This document shows, one piece after another, positions 36,051 through 47,449 of a stretch of DNA of 64,000 nucleotides. Position 1 is the stretch's first letter; every line of letters starts with the position of its first letter. Origin of the DNA: Neurospora crassa OR74A (Eukaryota > Ascomycota > Sordariomycetes > Sordariales > Sordariaceae); contig NC_026507.1 of assembly GCF_000182925.2 (NCBI RefSeq), positions 1,550,001 through 1,614,000 of the forward strand. Direction: 5' to 3'. The notes under the pieces were generated by a model. It made no database searches. It worked only from the letters and a program-made list of their open reading frames with translations, and was not told the DNA's origin. Made by a program: the position numbers and the translations under genes.

Positions 36051-36558
36051 AACTTTTTGTCAACTCTTGCTTCACGATCTGAATTCAAATATATTCGAGA
36101 ATCATGACTTGCTTGAAGGAGAGTTTTTTCAATTTTTCTTTTCAAAGAGAAAATGTTTCGGTGCTGAAGGTGGCTGACTCCTCGTGTGGAAATGGCGTAA
36201 TTGGAGTACTTTAAACCTCCATTGTCATTACTATATATTGATGAGCGTTCTCTTTGTCTACCTACATACAGCACCTGGCGCCTGGGGTTACTGGGGATAT
36301 TACTTAACTACTTGCTCTCTTTCAGACCATTGTTAATCAACTTCATTCTTTTCCTCCCAAGGTACGCTCTGGTTAGCAGATAGATACTTTTCAGAGCTCT
36401 AAAAATTTGGTGTTTGAACCGGATACCATCATCTTTCACTGTTTCACAAACCTCCTCGTCGATACACCGAGTTCTTCATCACTGTGGTCTTTTCCGGTAT
36501 TAGCATCTGTACATACTTGACAAGAACCATTCTTTGCAAGACTTTCATCGAAACAATA

Positions 36559-37305
36559 ATGTACCTCCTCACTATCCTCTTTTCCCTCCTCCTCCTCCTC
36601 TCCGCCTGCTACGGAAACGCCCAATCTTTCGTTTCTGACCGCTTCTGTCCCTGGTGCTACTGGACGGTCCCGGACAGCATGGCTGGTCTTCCAGAGTTCA
36701 GATTCGACTCGTTCTGCCACGCCTTCGTTCACCAGCCCATTTCCGACCGCCCTGGACCGGGACCCTCACCGCCCCAAAAGCCGGCGATCCACGTCGCCAT
36801 CATGAACAACAACTTCACCGAGCTTCTTTCCTACAGCCGGATGGGCTACGGCATGTCGGTGGACTTGCCGACGAGGCCGACGAGGTGCGCGCCGGGGGTG
36901 GCGACTTTCCACATGGGTGGGAGGGAGGAACAGCAAGGGGGGGATGGATCATTGAGGCCGTAAGTCTTTCTCTACATCTTTTTTTCTTCCTGGTCTTCTA
37001 TCTTCTGCCACTTGGCGGCAGATGTATCAACATTGGACCGTATAGAGATCAACGTTCAAGCTTGCAAAAGCAGATGCTAATGGTCACAACTGAAACACAT
37101 ATGTAGTCCATCGTTCAGCTACTCTGTTCGTTCTAACGAAAACTATACTCCTCCGCAGTTGTTTTCGGATGAGTTTCCAAATGGATGGGCGGCTTATGCA
37201 GGGGCCAAGGGCGTGGCGCCCGGCGGGGAGTGGGTGGTGTATAGGAAGAAGTTCAATTGCTGTGTAAATACGCGGGATATCATTGGCGGGACTGACTTTC
37301 CGTGA
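36559..37305 (+). CDS. Small secreted Cys-containing protein, CPWC family member 1
   Basis: Exons 36559-36959 and 37107-37305 with a 147-bp intron (GTAAGT donor, GCTAAT branch, GTAG acceptor); 199 residues. Seen: a strongly hydrophobic signal peptide (about 20 residues), RFCPWCYWTV, a second Cys region (SFCHAFVHQP), AIMNNNFTELLSYSRMGYG, and an exon-2 end with a CC pair (KKFNCCVN). The same blocks in the same order, and the same intron position and phase, occur in the gene at 37834, so this is a tandem duplicate. A downstream AG would break the frame; the acceptor at 37106 is the one that matches the paralogue. Function unknown. Secreted, apparently disulfide-bonded. Confidence 0.8.
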
Positions 37306-37833
37306 TTGTGATGCGGAAAAAAAGGCTGTATGCTATCGTGCGATGGTGTTATGGTGGGGGGTTGGTGAGGTCAGAAGTGGAATTCATTAAGAGCAACAAC
37401 AAAATTTGACCGTGTGTGCTATTATTGGAGCGGATAATCTCTGATCTCGAGCTCTGCTGTGCGTTGGTAACCAGATCGCGTGAGTGAAGTTATGATTAGG
37501 CTTTGTTGTTCAGTGAATATCGAGGACAAAAGAATGCCTTTCTTGTCAGGATGCTGGTGCGGGAAGGGGGTTGATAATCTTTGTATGCGTCACCATCGTC
37601 AAAGAAACATGCCGTCAATTCGTGCCACAAGGCTAATTCAATTGTATCCCGTCAATCTACTGGGCATCAGAGGGAACCAGGAAGTACAAACCATCAATGG
37701 CCCCCGTCCGTGAATCCCTGGGACACTTGCAAACAGCCTGGATATTTTCACAGTTTCACTTTCTTCATCCAGGATTTCAGCAAGTTGAACCAACTTCATT
37801 CTCTCCTTCCCAACTTATCCATCCCTCACAGCC

Positions 37834-38636
37834 ATGATGTTGGCATCGCTCCTTCCCGTCTTCATCTTCATCTTCACCGGCTACTACCCCGCCCAGGCCT
37901 CCCCAGCACCCAATACTCTCTCCGGTCCAGGTGGTGCCTCCTCCAAATCCATTACTCCGGGCACAGGCAACTCCCAGGCCAACAATAACTCTCAGATCCT
38001 TGATATCCGGGCAGACGCCAACTGGAACGACTGGTCCTCCATCGGCGAGCGCTTTTGCCCCTGGTGCGAAGCCGGCGTCGACTCCAATGACGGCGCCAGC
38101 CCGGAAGACAAGGTGTGTAGGGTAGTAGTGCACCAGCCAATGGCCGCGGGCAGTCCGCCGAACACTCAGTTCGCTCACATCGCGATCCTCAACGCCCGGT
38201 ACACGGAGCTACTGTCGTACAAGCGCATGGGGTGGAATCAGCAGGAGAATCTTTGGACGTCGGTGGGAGCGGCGGGCTCTGAGGGTGCGATCGCCACGGT
38301 GTTTACTGGTCAAGAGGGTGTCAGGCTTCCGTAAGTTTCTTGTCTATCCCTTTGAATGCTGCAGTGTTGCTGTGGGGCATGATGGGAATCTCCAGCCGTA
38401 CGGTAAAGGTGTCTCGTGAAGGAAACATATGGCTCTCCTTGGGAATTTGCTGACTTGAGACGATTGATGTTTGTGTGTCCAGACCAAAGATTCTCTGGCA
38501 GAGAGATGGGAAACTCTCGGTGACCATTCTTCCACTGTATCCGGGCACGGAGGGGTCAGCGTGGAAAGTTGTGCAAAATGTTGCACCGAAGAAGACCTAC
38601 CTCATTTTTCATACTTGGTTCTTCTGTGGGAAGTAG
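37834..38636 (+). CDS. Small secreted Cys-containing protein, CPWC family member 2
   Basis: Exons 37834-38330 and 38483-38636 with a 152-bp intron (GTAAGT donor, CCAG acceptor); 216 residues. Seen: a signal peptide of about 22 residues, a Ser/Asn/Gly-rich spacer of about 50 residues absent from member 1, ERFCPWCEAGV, VCRVVVHQPM, IAILNARYTELLSYKRMGW, and an exon-2 end with TYLIFHTWFFCGK. It lies 528 bp downstream of member 1 on the same strand. The intron falls in phase 2 after the same Arg-x-Pro position in both. Family not recognised; the CPWC pair resembles a CxxC redox or metal site in spacing only. Confidence 0.8.
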
Positions 38637-39448
38637 CTTCTGGTAGTTACGTAAGTGTAACACGTGGCTTGGTCCCTGCGTTTGGAGGAATTAGATGTCA
38701 ATCCCGTCTTCCCGCCTTTGGTATGCAAGGGGTAGATAATACCTAGGTATTTAAAGTGTCTACAAACATCATGTTGTCGTCCTACGTTAGAAACTAAGGT
38801 TCAGATATAATTTTTGAGACTCGGGAGCTGGAGGATCACTGTGAGTGTGTGACACAATGAACGAGATACACTTGGTGATTGTTTACATTTGTGGATTCGG
38901 CAATGCACAAGATAGGGGTAGCCCACTTGACATCTACAAGATGGGCAGCAGAGTTGGGTTGGGGAAACAGACAGAAACCGACCTCCGATCCTCAGCGCTC
39001 TACCTCCGCCGCCTGAGGGAATAAGATGTGCAGCAGCGAATGCCCCTCTTCTTCGAAAAAAGACCAAAAAAAAAAAAAAAAAAAAAAAATTGGAAAAAAC
39101 GGAAAGGGATGGCCTCTCGCGAATCGAAGACAGAAGGTGACTGCAAACTGGAAAGAAATTTAGGGAAGGCGTGCCCTATCTGCGCAGCCGGAACACGCCA
39201 GTTACAGCACTACTACAGAGCCTAACTGCCCCTGTCGATTGCGACCTTTCTCACCTGCCGTTGAACAAAACTTCCAATTTCGATTCATCTCCCCAACATC
39301 AACCCTAAAATTCCGAACAGCTGTAGCCAAGATTTGCTCTGCAACATCTGAAAGATGTTGTGGATTATCAGTCAAGTACCTACATCACATCACCCTCCTA
39401 CCATGCCAAGCCAGTCATTGATCCAAACCTCATCCCTGATTCTGGCTT
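38637..39448. other. Spacer, no gene recognised
   Basis: A 24-nt A run at 39066-39089; otherwise nothing but short frames. Confidence 0.5.
39066..39089. repeat. Poly(A) tract, 24 nt
   Basis: Uninterrupted A run in spacer downstream of the coiled-coil cluster. Confidence 0.95.
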
Positions 39449-41040
39449 TCATAGCTCCAGCACAGCTTCACGGGCCTCCACCATCTCGTCACACTCTTCC
39501 AGAATTGTATCCAAGTGATCTATAACATCATCATACTGCTCTTCCACTTCGAAAAGAATCTTGATCAAAGATTCGCACCGCTTCCAACACTTGAAACGCA
39601 ACCTGTGATGCGTCAATTCATCGAAAAAGCTTTCATCTTGCCCAATCACCTTACGGAACCTGTACAACCAGTCTTGGTGTTTGATAATCCTCTCCCTAGC
39701 CTTGCGAATAGCCTCCTGGACTGCTTTCTCCTCCTTGACCATGTTCTCCATGACGTGGGTCAAATAGTCACCAAATATCTCGTTGACCTCACCACTGGTC
39801 TCCGGATCAGCGTCATCAGGATCTTCAGCGACGCTACCCGCCTGCGTGAGACGCTTGATCTCCTCTACTACCTCTCGCAAGCGCAGCTTGATAGATGCTG
39901 GCATGGGTGTTGGCTCATCTATAATCTCCATGAGTTGCTCTCAGCGCACTGTTTGCTTTCTTCAGCCGTAGCCGTGGTGGCCTCAAGAACACCAGCCGGC
40001 AGCTTTGCTTCGCTCAACCGAAGCTTGAGCCCCTCTACCAGCTCCACGTTGCTCTGAACTCCGCTGTACAGCTCGCCCATGGTAGAGATGACTGAGTTCT
40101 CGAAAGCAGACAATCTTCCCGCGATAGAATGGTCGATGGCAGCAATCTTGTCGGAAATCTGGGAGACTGCGGTTTCGATGGTGGCGGAATGACCCGAAAG
40201 AAAACTTTTCAGGACATTGTTCTCTGACACACAAGCAGCAAGTAAAGCATCTACCCTGCTCAAATGCAGCTTGGTCATCGCGAGCGATGAATCCAGAAGG
40301 GTCCTCTCCGTTTCGCTGGACGCCCTCTCCTTCACTGCCAAGTGCAGCTTGTGCTTCGTGTCCTCGAGCTCTGTTTGTAGAGCAGCCTGTGCAGATGCGC
40401 GAGCACAAATCTCATCGTTTGCGCCTTTAAGTATCTGCTTGGTGAACTCAAGTTCCGAAGTCACAGTGGTACTCGTTTTCCGGGAATTGTGCAGCATGTT
40501 TTCCACCGCAAGCAATCGCTCCTTGGTAGTTTCGAGGCACTCGCCCTGAAGAGACATTGCTGCCCGGCTCTTGCACAACTCACGCTCCTTCGCCCTGAGC
40601 GCTGATTTGAGGGCGTCTCGTACAAATTTGATGCCCTCGAGCTCCTTTTGGAGAGCATCCCGTTCACGCTGAGCAGAAATGGCCTCCTCGGTCGCCCTGT
40701 GCAGCTGGTGTCCAGTGGTATGGAAGGCCAAAACCATGTCGTTATTGGCTTCATTGACCGAAAAAATCTTTCCCTGGGCAGCCTCGAGGCTCTCGTTTGC
40801 CTTTTGCTGCTTTCCGGCTTCTTGCTCCCTTGCCTGCTCTTCCATTTCCGCCTTGATCTGTGCCGTGCGCAGCTCTTGCTTGACGGCTTCCAGCTCCGCT
40901 GTCAATTTCTCGTTCTCCGCTGCCAACATGGTGTTGTCCATCTTAGGTGCGTTTGCCTCTGCCGACTTCTGAACGGTTTGTTGCTCGCTGGAGGTGCCCG
41001 CTACGTGAGCGTTCGTGTCGCCGAGAGGCTTGAGTTGCAT
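39449..41040 (-). CDS. Long coiled-coil protein (cluster member 1), probably two exons
   Basis: Two minus-strand frames overlap by 13 bp: one from ATG 41040 ends at TAG 39919 (373 residues); the next starts at ATG 39931 and ends at 39449 (160 residues). They join in frame if a 74-bp intron is removed (39919-39992: donor GTGTTC, branch-like GCTGAA, acceptor TATAG), giving 505 residues. The donor is non-standard, so two overlapping genes or a frameshift remain possible. The first part is almost continuous heptad-like coiled coil rich in Glu, Lys, Ala and Leu; the second is helical with conserved-looking WLYRFRKVIG and RLRFKCWKRC segments. A leader intron is likely (GTAGGT near 41120, TTACAG near 41052). 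No known family recognised. Confidence 0.65.
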
Positions 41041-42072
41041 TCTATCTCGAACTGTAAACGACACCCTCGTGAGCTTGTGGCTGGGCTGTAAGAGGAAGGG
41101 GCGGGCAAGTGGAATACCTACTGCTTGTCGGAGGAATGTCGTCCGATGGGAACATAAGAAAATGAGTGGCTTGAGCTGCGGCGTGCCTGACTTGAATTGT
41201 ACACGAGATCTGACGAGCTTAGTGGTTGGTATTTGGAGACGATGATTGTCCTATGAATGAAGAACAGTGAGAAGGACAGAAGAGAAAGGGGAAAGAGAGA
41301 GTCGACTAAGAAGAGAGAGAGCAGATAAGTAGGTAGGGAGGGGAAATAGAAGAGCAAATTTTGTTGACCGAAACCTGGAAATTGATGTACAGAAATCCGG
41401 GCACATCACCCACATACCGCGAAGCGTGCATAATCTGTGGCTTTAACATCTACCGCAAAGTTTCGCGGCGTTGATTTTCAGGTTTCCAGGAATCAGGCAT
41501 GATCTGTAAGCATACTGCAACATTTATGCTCAACAGAAATTCTATGCATGACGGTGATTCTGAACATTTTCACGTAGGAAAAGGCAGATAATTGGAGAAA
41601 TCGAGTTTACAGTGCCTTATGGTAGCATTATGTTTCCCCCACTAGAGGTATTTTTTGCGGGCATAAAGCGCACATATTCGGGCAGTTTGCTCACAGACTA
41701 TGCCTGATTTCCTGGGAACCCAAAAATTAACGCTCCGAGACTTTGCGGCACCCTGTTTTCTCCCGGTTTTTCTCTTGCTTCTAGACGTGCGCAAGAAAAA
41801 AAGGACGGTGGCTCGTGATCAACCATCTTTCAGTGCCGCTGGCCTCAGGGAGTCCGCCCTCGTCTCAAATCTAATTTGGTTGAAGATGTGAGGTTTTAAC
41901 ACCCCTTTTGATGCCTTGGCGATTATACCCTCCTCGAAATACACGAAGGACTTCAGGCCTCTGTCTCGAACCCTTCATTGCTAGTCATACATGTTCTACA
42001 ATAAGCTGTGGCATCAAAATTCCTTCACACCTCACACGCCTACTATTCCTCAAGATCTGCCCTCCCATTCGG
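41041..42072. other. Spacer between coiled-coil genes
   Basis: Contains the purine-rich leader of member 1 and the 3' flank of member 2. No separate gene seen. Confidence 0.5.
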
Positions 42073-42855
42073 CTAACCCCTGGTGCGGCGAAGATCCCGC
42101 CTGAATTCCCGGACAAACTCAACAAACTCCCCATCCATCTCCCTCGTGATCTCCGCCAATATTAACCCCTCTTCAAGCACGTCATGGTTGTTGAAGATAC
42201 CAGATATGAGACCGTCCTTCACCCCACAAAAGTTGGAGGCAGCGAGTAGGCGGATAATCGACCAGGTCTTTCGAAACTGGCCTTCAATCTTCCTCAGGTA
42301 GTCTCTGTAGCTGTGAATCCTGAACTGCATCTCCTCATCTTTCTGCTCCAAAGCCTCATTCTTCTTCCTGATAACGGCCTCGAGGATGGTTGTGCGACTC
42401 TCAACTGCTCGCAGCGTGTTTTCCGCCCTGATGCGAAGACTCTCAGTGCCGTTCAACAAGTCTTGGTGGTTGCGCAGACTAGCTTTGAGCGACATATTGT
42501 CTGCTTCGAGTCGCTCGGTCATCTTCTGTTCTCTCTTGAGCGCATTCTCAGCCTGACGCAACTGTTGCTTTGTTCTGTCAATCTCTGTACTCAAATGAGA
42601 TTTGCTCTCCTCGGAAGAAGCAAGCTTGTCCTCGGCCTCTCGCAAAAGCTGTTTGGTGCGCTCGAGTTCTGCGTTCGCGCTCTGGAGTTTGTACGCGTCC
42701 TCGATCAACTTCGTGATGAAGTCACCCAAGTGGGGCAGTGAGGAGGACTGGAAGCCATTCTCGGTGCCGTTGTGAAAAGGTCGAGAAGGAAGCAACGGGC
42801 TTTGAGTGGTAAGCTTGGTCGCCGCCCGAGAAGGGTCGGCCGAGTTCTCTTCCAT
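42073..42855 (-). CDS. Coiled-coil protein with LPHLGDF block (cluster member 2)
   Basis: Single exon, 260 residues. Residues 40-75 carry LPHLGDFITKLIEDAYKLQ followed by ELERTKQLLREAEDKLA, nearly the same as in the gene at 44421. Then a coiled coil of about 130 residues and a C-terminal helical part (RKTWSIIRLLAASNFCG) without repeats. No signal peptide or membrane segment; probably cytoplasmic. Not a family I recognise. Confidence 0.78.
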   Translation of the reverse strand: MEENSADPSRAATKLTTQSPLLPSRPFHNGTENGFQSSSLPHLGDFITKLIEDAYKLQSANAELERTKQLLREAEDKLASSEESKSHLSTEIDRTKQQLRQAENALKREQKMTERLEADNMSLKASLRNHQDLLNGTESLRIRAENTLRAVESRTTILEAVIRKKNEALEQKDEEMQFRIHSYRDYLRKIEGQFRKTWSIIRLLAASNFCGVKDGLISGIFNNHDVLEEGLILAEITREMDGEFVEFVREFRRDLRRTRG

Positions 42856-44420
42856 GGTGGTTGATAACTATCGAAAAATCGAAATGGAAAGTGCACAGCC
42901 TTGATCGTGCCTGTCGCGATGCTCCGAAGTGTTGCGCGTGATAGAGGTGGGAAGCCGACGACAGATAAGGGCTTGATTCTGTGGAGGTGAGGGAAGAGGA
43001 CTGAGAAACCAGGAGGGCTGTGGTGAAAAGGTAAGTAGCGGAAGGGAGCCACGGGGAATGGAAAGCCCAGTGAATGGGAAAATTGCCACAGCAGGTTGTG
43101 TCTTAAGGTGTAAGATGACTAACACGTCCATGTGACCATGTGAACCTGTGAAAATGACACTCGGAGGAGGGTGAAATGATAAACCAGTCTTGGTGATATT
43201 TACAAAAGAAATTGAACCTCAGCGCACTCCGAGTCTAACATCCGCTCACCCCTTCGTTCTGAGGCTATGAGGACCATTTCAGACCACATTTTAACTTTAT
43301 GCACGTAAACCAATATCTACAGTAGAGGTATTTACAAGCAGGCCTCTACCAATTGGGACCAGCTTTCCATTTATAGCATTTTGAAAGGCCGTGTTGTGGC
43401 CGTGTGTTTGCAGAAGCTGGTGCTGCGTACCTCTATGCAATTCCGGATATCAAGCCAAGTAGAACCACGTGCCGATATGACAAGCATAGCATGAATCTTC
43501 TCATATACGAAGTTCTGTAGTGCTAAAGTTTGTGGCTGAAACAATCAAGTTTACACCTTGAAACTTGGGATGCGCGCAAGTTTGGCTTGGAGTGCGCTGA
43601 AGCCTTATCCAGTTTACGGGAGTTTCCAATGCTTGGGAGGTGCTGGCTTCTATCCATTTCCATCTTTGTATAGGTGCGGAGCTTGGATTACAGGTTTGGC
43701 TGATGGTGGGATGAGCAAAACAAACCTCCGTCGTAACAGAGTGGCCAAAAAAATTGCGAAATAGAACCAAGAGGGAAGGAGCGGAAAAGCAACCTGAACC
43801 TTCTCACTCGGCCTAACCTTCCAACTGAATATTGAAAGAGTGTCACAGCAACGGAAACTATGATATAGGTAGCTCGGTTCAGTTGTGTGGCAAATCGTGA
43901 AACGTTGTATTTTCGCGTTCCCATCGAAATAACTCTGCTTGCAATATCGAAACCACCAACTCCAACCAAGTAACCATGACATGTCCAAGCCAAGAGATGG
44001 GAGCGAATAACTACCTACCCACATGACTTCTAGACAATCACAGGTCAACTTGATTACTACCTATCCTCGACCTCTTGATGACATCTCTGTTCCTCTCGTT
44101 GCTAGAATCCCTGCAATAAACTGACAACACACCCGTCACATATGATTACCATCATACATGGCCTTTATGCAATCGAACCCGATTCCAATTCACGAATCTC
44201 GAGAACCAGATAGGGCATCATTTGCTTCTTCTTTTTACGTTCGCACAGTCGAAAAAATGGTCCGCATAGAATCAAATCCATTTCTGCGCGTAGTACATAC
44301 ACAGGTTAGACTAGTGAATCAAGAGAAACAGTGTAAACCCAATCAAACTTACCCTGATCAAAGTCTGAACCCAGGGACTCAGGGAGATGTCGCTGGCGTT
44401 GAACTGACCATGAACAGTGA
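42856..44420. other. Spacer between coiled-coil genes
   Basis: 1.56 kb with leader sequence of member 2 and no supported gene. Short frames near 43.6-44.0 kb overlap on both strands and show no coding character. Confidence 0.5.
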
Positions 44421-45092
44421 CTAAACGTTGGAGATGCTGGCTTCCGTGAGATCGGACTCAAGAGCGTCATACAGGGCGTTGAAGTGGGAAGTGATATCAC
44501 TAGTTGCTTCGTTCAGCTTGTTAACCTGCTCGTTGATTTTAGGGTTGTTGCGCCTCTCTCTGTCATACGTGAGGATGGAACTGACAGCAAGAGTGTTCTC
44601 CATGTGGCATTGGTGAATCTTGTCGAGGATGGATCTGTAGTTCGCGATCTTTGATCTGGGAATGGATCCCTTCAAAGCCGTGCCCATTTTTCGCAAAGCA
44701 GAATCCATGCCTCTCAAAGTAGCCTTGAGGCACTCCACTGCGTCCTCGTGAACCCTCAGCTGGATCTTGGCAGAACTTTCGTCATCCCTGGCAACGCCGA
44801 GAAGCTCTCTGACGTTTTTCAAATCTTCGTGTATGGTTTGGTTGTCGATCGCTAGCTCAGCAATCTTATTCTCCGCCTCGCGCAACTTCTCCTTGGTCTG
44901 ATCAAGTTCAACACTCAGGTTCTGAAACCTGTAGGCGTCATCAACCAGCTTGTTGATGAAGTCACCCAGGTGCGGCAACTGGATTGAGGTGACGGCAGGG
45001 TGAGTAGACACAGCCGAAGCAGATATAGGTTGCATTTGAGTGCTGCTGTTGTTCGGCGTGTCGTCTTGTATAGCAGGATCGTTGCGCGCCAT
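44421..45092 (-). CDS. Coiled-coil protein with LPHLGDF block (cluster member 3)
   Basis: Single coding exon, 223 residues. LPHLGDFINKLVDDAYRFQ at about 39-57, then ELDQTKEKLREAENKIAE, closely matching member 2 at the same distance from the start. A coiled coil and a helical C-terminus (about 130-223) follow. A leader intron is likely at 45125-45206 (GTAAGT donor, TACTGAT branch, GACAG acceptor). No signal peptide. Family not recognised. Confidence 0.78.
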   Translation of the reverse strand: MARNDPAIQDDTPNNSSTQMQPISASAVSTHPAVTSIQLPHLGDFINKLVDDAYRFQNLSVELDQTKEKLREAENKIAELAIDNQTIHEDLKNVRELLGVARDDESSAKIQLRVHEDAVECLKATLRGMDSALRKMGTALKGSIPRSKIANYRSILDKIHQCHMENTLAVSSILTYDRERRNNPKINEQVNKLNEATSDITSHFNALYDALESDLTEASISNV

Positions 45093-45554
45093 TGCGATGT
45101 GGATTTACCAACGGAGGATTGTACCTGTCGAGAGCGTGTCACATCAGTAAAGCTGTCCATCCTGTTGTTGTGAAACGCGGAATTGGTTTGCTTCACTTGA
45201 ACTTACGAAATGAGCAAATGGTCGCGCTAGCCCGGCTTTGAAGATCGCATAGGCGTTCGAGCCCGAGGATCAACTGAGAAAGGTGTTGCTGGAGCTTGGG
45301 GATCGCCAGCTGAAATTGGTGCAGGACCGTGTAATGGGGATCCCCACACTCGCGTTTCTCTGAAAGTAAGATATTGCGTCTTTAAGTTACAGTAAAATAC
45401 ACCTCCCACATCAGACGCGATCGAATTACATGGAAAGATACCTAAGAATTGTGAACGAGTGACCAACAAGCATTTCAACTTGTCGAGGTGTTTTGATGCC
45501 TCTAACAGCAGACCTTCTCTTCCAGAAACACAGGCCAGACCATAGCATGACAAA
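45093..45554. other. Spacer between cluster members 3 and 4
   Basis: Holds the probable leader intron of member 3 and the 3' side of member 4. A 108-codon minus-strand frame (45227-45553) could in part be a 3' exon of member 4, but I cannot support it. Confidence 0.45.
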
Positions 45555-46307
45555 CTACTCCCTAAGCCCTACCTGCTCCACAATCTCTTCAAAGAGGTCC
45601 TTCAGCACATCAACATCGACCCCAAGAGTGCAATGAGACTTGTCCAATATATACAGGGGAAGTTGCCCTGGCTTGTAGCCAGCAGATCTGCCCGCCGGTC
45701 CAGTGCGCCCACTCTCAATCTCCTTAAGGGCCTGATCCACGAGTCTGTGATGTTCCTCCACTGCCCATTCGATATCCTTAAAGACCGCACGAAAGGTCTC
45801 AATCTTGTCCTCGTCATCGTCCTTGTGGTTGTCCTCTTCTTTTTCTTCGTACATGGCCCTGAGAGCCTCCGCCTCACGCTCAGGTGTACTCTTTTCGTTT
45901 CCAGACTCCTCGGCAATTTCTGTGGTCTTGTAGTCCATCAGGAGAACAATGACTTGGTAGGTCCTCAAACGTTTCTCAAGGGCAGCAATCTTCTTCTTTG
46001 CTTCATGCAGCTGCTCCTGGGCCTCTTGAAGTTCGTCTATGATCTCGTCGTTCTCGAGCTCAAGTTCGTGTTCATACTCGTCATCAGACATGACGGGAGT
46101 CGAGTCGGCGTTGAAGATGGGGAGAGAAGGTGTGGTAGGTAGGTTCCACATGAAGGGAAGAGTACCGGGTAGTGCTGGGCGCCGGCCGTCTTGAGGTTGT
46201 TCCATTGCCTTGCGTTTGGAGGGGCCTTGGTCAGCGTGGATTTGTGAGGCCGTGGCCTGGTTGGGCTGCATTGGCTGCGTGGAGCGCTTGGGGGATTGTG
46301 CGGACAT
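45555..46307 (-). CDS. Acidic coiled-coil protein (cluster member 4)
   Basis: Single exon as read, 250 residues. A Pro/Gln-rich N-terminus of about 70 residues, then DDEYEHELELENDEIIDEL running into a coiled coil, an acidic Asp-rich linker (HKDDDEDK) and a helical C-terminus. It lacks the LPHLGDF block. Near the end GAGCAG is followed by GTAGGG, so a further 3' exon could replace the last five residues (inference). Same strand and similar design as its neighbours. Confidence 0.68.
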   Translation of the reverse strand: MSAQSPKRSTQPMQPNQATASQIHADQGPSKRKAMEQPQDGRRPALPGTLPFMWNLPTTPSLPIFNADSTPVMSDDEYEHELELENDEIIDELQEAQEQLHEAKKKIAALEKRLRTYQVIVLLMDYKTTEIAEESGNEKSTPEREAEALRAMYEEKEEDNHKDDDEDKIETFRAVFKDIEWAVEEHHRLVDQALKEIESGRTGPAGRSAGYKPGQLPLYILDKSHCTLGVDVDVLKDLFEEIVEQVGLRE

Positions 46308-46602
46308 TGTGGAATGATTTGTGGCCTCGAGGTTGGGTTTGGTTGCTGACCTTTGGCTGCATGGACTCCTGAAATGGTGAGAAAGTTGGAGTGTGCGAGA
46401 AATTGTGTTAGGGCTTGGATTTTGGTAGGTGTGCTGGTCTTAGATTTGATGTGTGGAAAAAGAGGGAAGGCACAATTGACCATCCCACGCACTACCCTTG
46501 TGCCTTCCGTTTTATGTCAATAGGATCAGGAGCAATGGCCACCCACTCTGTCTTCTTTCCTCGCCATATCTCCTTCCCTGTCTTCGTTCAATCGAAAGAC
46601 AT

Positions 46603-47449
46603 TCACCACCACTTTCTTGGTCTCTCGTCATTCCCTCCTTCGGATGGTTTAGCATTTTTGGCCTCAACCAATTGTTTCTTGATATCGTCAAGTTCCTTGG
46701 CCCTGGATTTGTCCCTTTCGAGTAACAGCTGAAGTGACCCTTCCAAGTCATAAACACCGTTGATGGATATGAGTGATGTGCCGGCATTCTTGAATGACTC
46801 CTTGAATACCTTCTCGATACGGGCCATCTTGTTCTCTGCACCGCATAGCTTTTCGATTTTGCGTCGGTGCGCCGCCAGAGACCACCTAAGATCTTCGTTA
46901 CCTAGCTTGCAGTAGTTTACTCATGCAAGACACGTCCTCTTCCAGTGCTTCCAGACGCTGCTGAAGGTCAATGTTGTTGCTCGCAGCCTTATCGCGGTGC
47001 TGCTCAGTCAAGTCTAGGAACGTTCGCAACCCCGCAACCTCCAATCTGAGAGCAGTCATGACTGAGTCGGCGTGCTCTTTCTCGTCATTTTCCGCCACTG
47101 CAGTTGTATATTCCTCTCTCAGCCTCCGGATGGTTTCTTTGTGTTGCTGTAGCGCCTCTTCTTGGCCAGTTGCTATCCTCTTTCTCTCCTCCTCAAGAGT
47201 AGCTCTAAGCTTTTGAATCACAGCCTCTTGGGTTTGACCAGCGGCCTTGAGTTTCATGATTTCCATCCTTGTAGATGCAAGCTCCAAGCTCATTTTCTGG
47301 AGCTTTTGTGCGTCCTCCGTTGCTTCAATGAACAGGGGCGCGTAGGATGTGGTATCGGGGTTACTGGTGGAACTGGCGTGATGTTGGTCAAAGTCGACCG
47401 TCGACGTGTCAGAGATATAGGAGTCCGAGTCCGAGTCCAAGTCATCCAT
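46603..47449 (-). CDS. Coiled-coil protein (cluster member 5)
   Basis: Two frames joined through an 85-bp intron (46836-46920, donor GTAAAC, acceptor GCAG, phase 1): exons 47449-46921 and 46835-46603; 253 residues. Without splicing the first frame stops at TAA soon after the donor. An acidic Asp/Ser-rich start, then YAPLFIEATEDAQKLQ followed by SLELASTR, which parallels the LGDF...DAYKLQ...ELERTK block of members 2 and 3 at lower similarity, then long coiled coil continuing across the splice junction. Start chosen at 47449 (ACAATGG context); an ATG at 47572 is in frame. No known family. Confidence 0.65.

Noticed and set aside
39449-47449. Idea that the coiled-coil cluster is a spore-killer or heterokaryon-incompatibility locus
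   Set aside because: No known killer, HET or NLR signature was seen; kept only as a hypothesis under findings.
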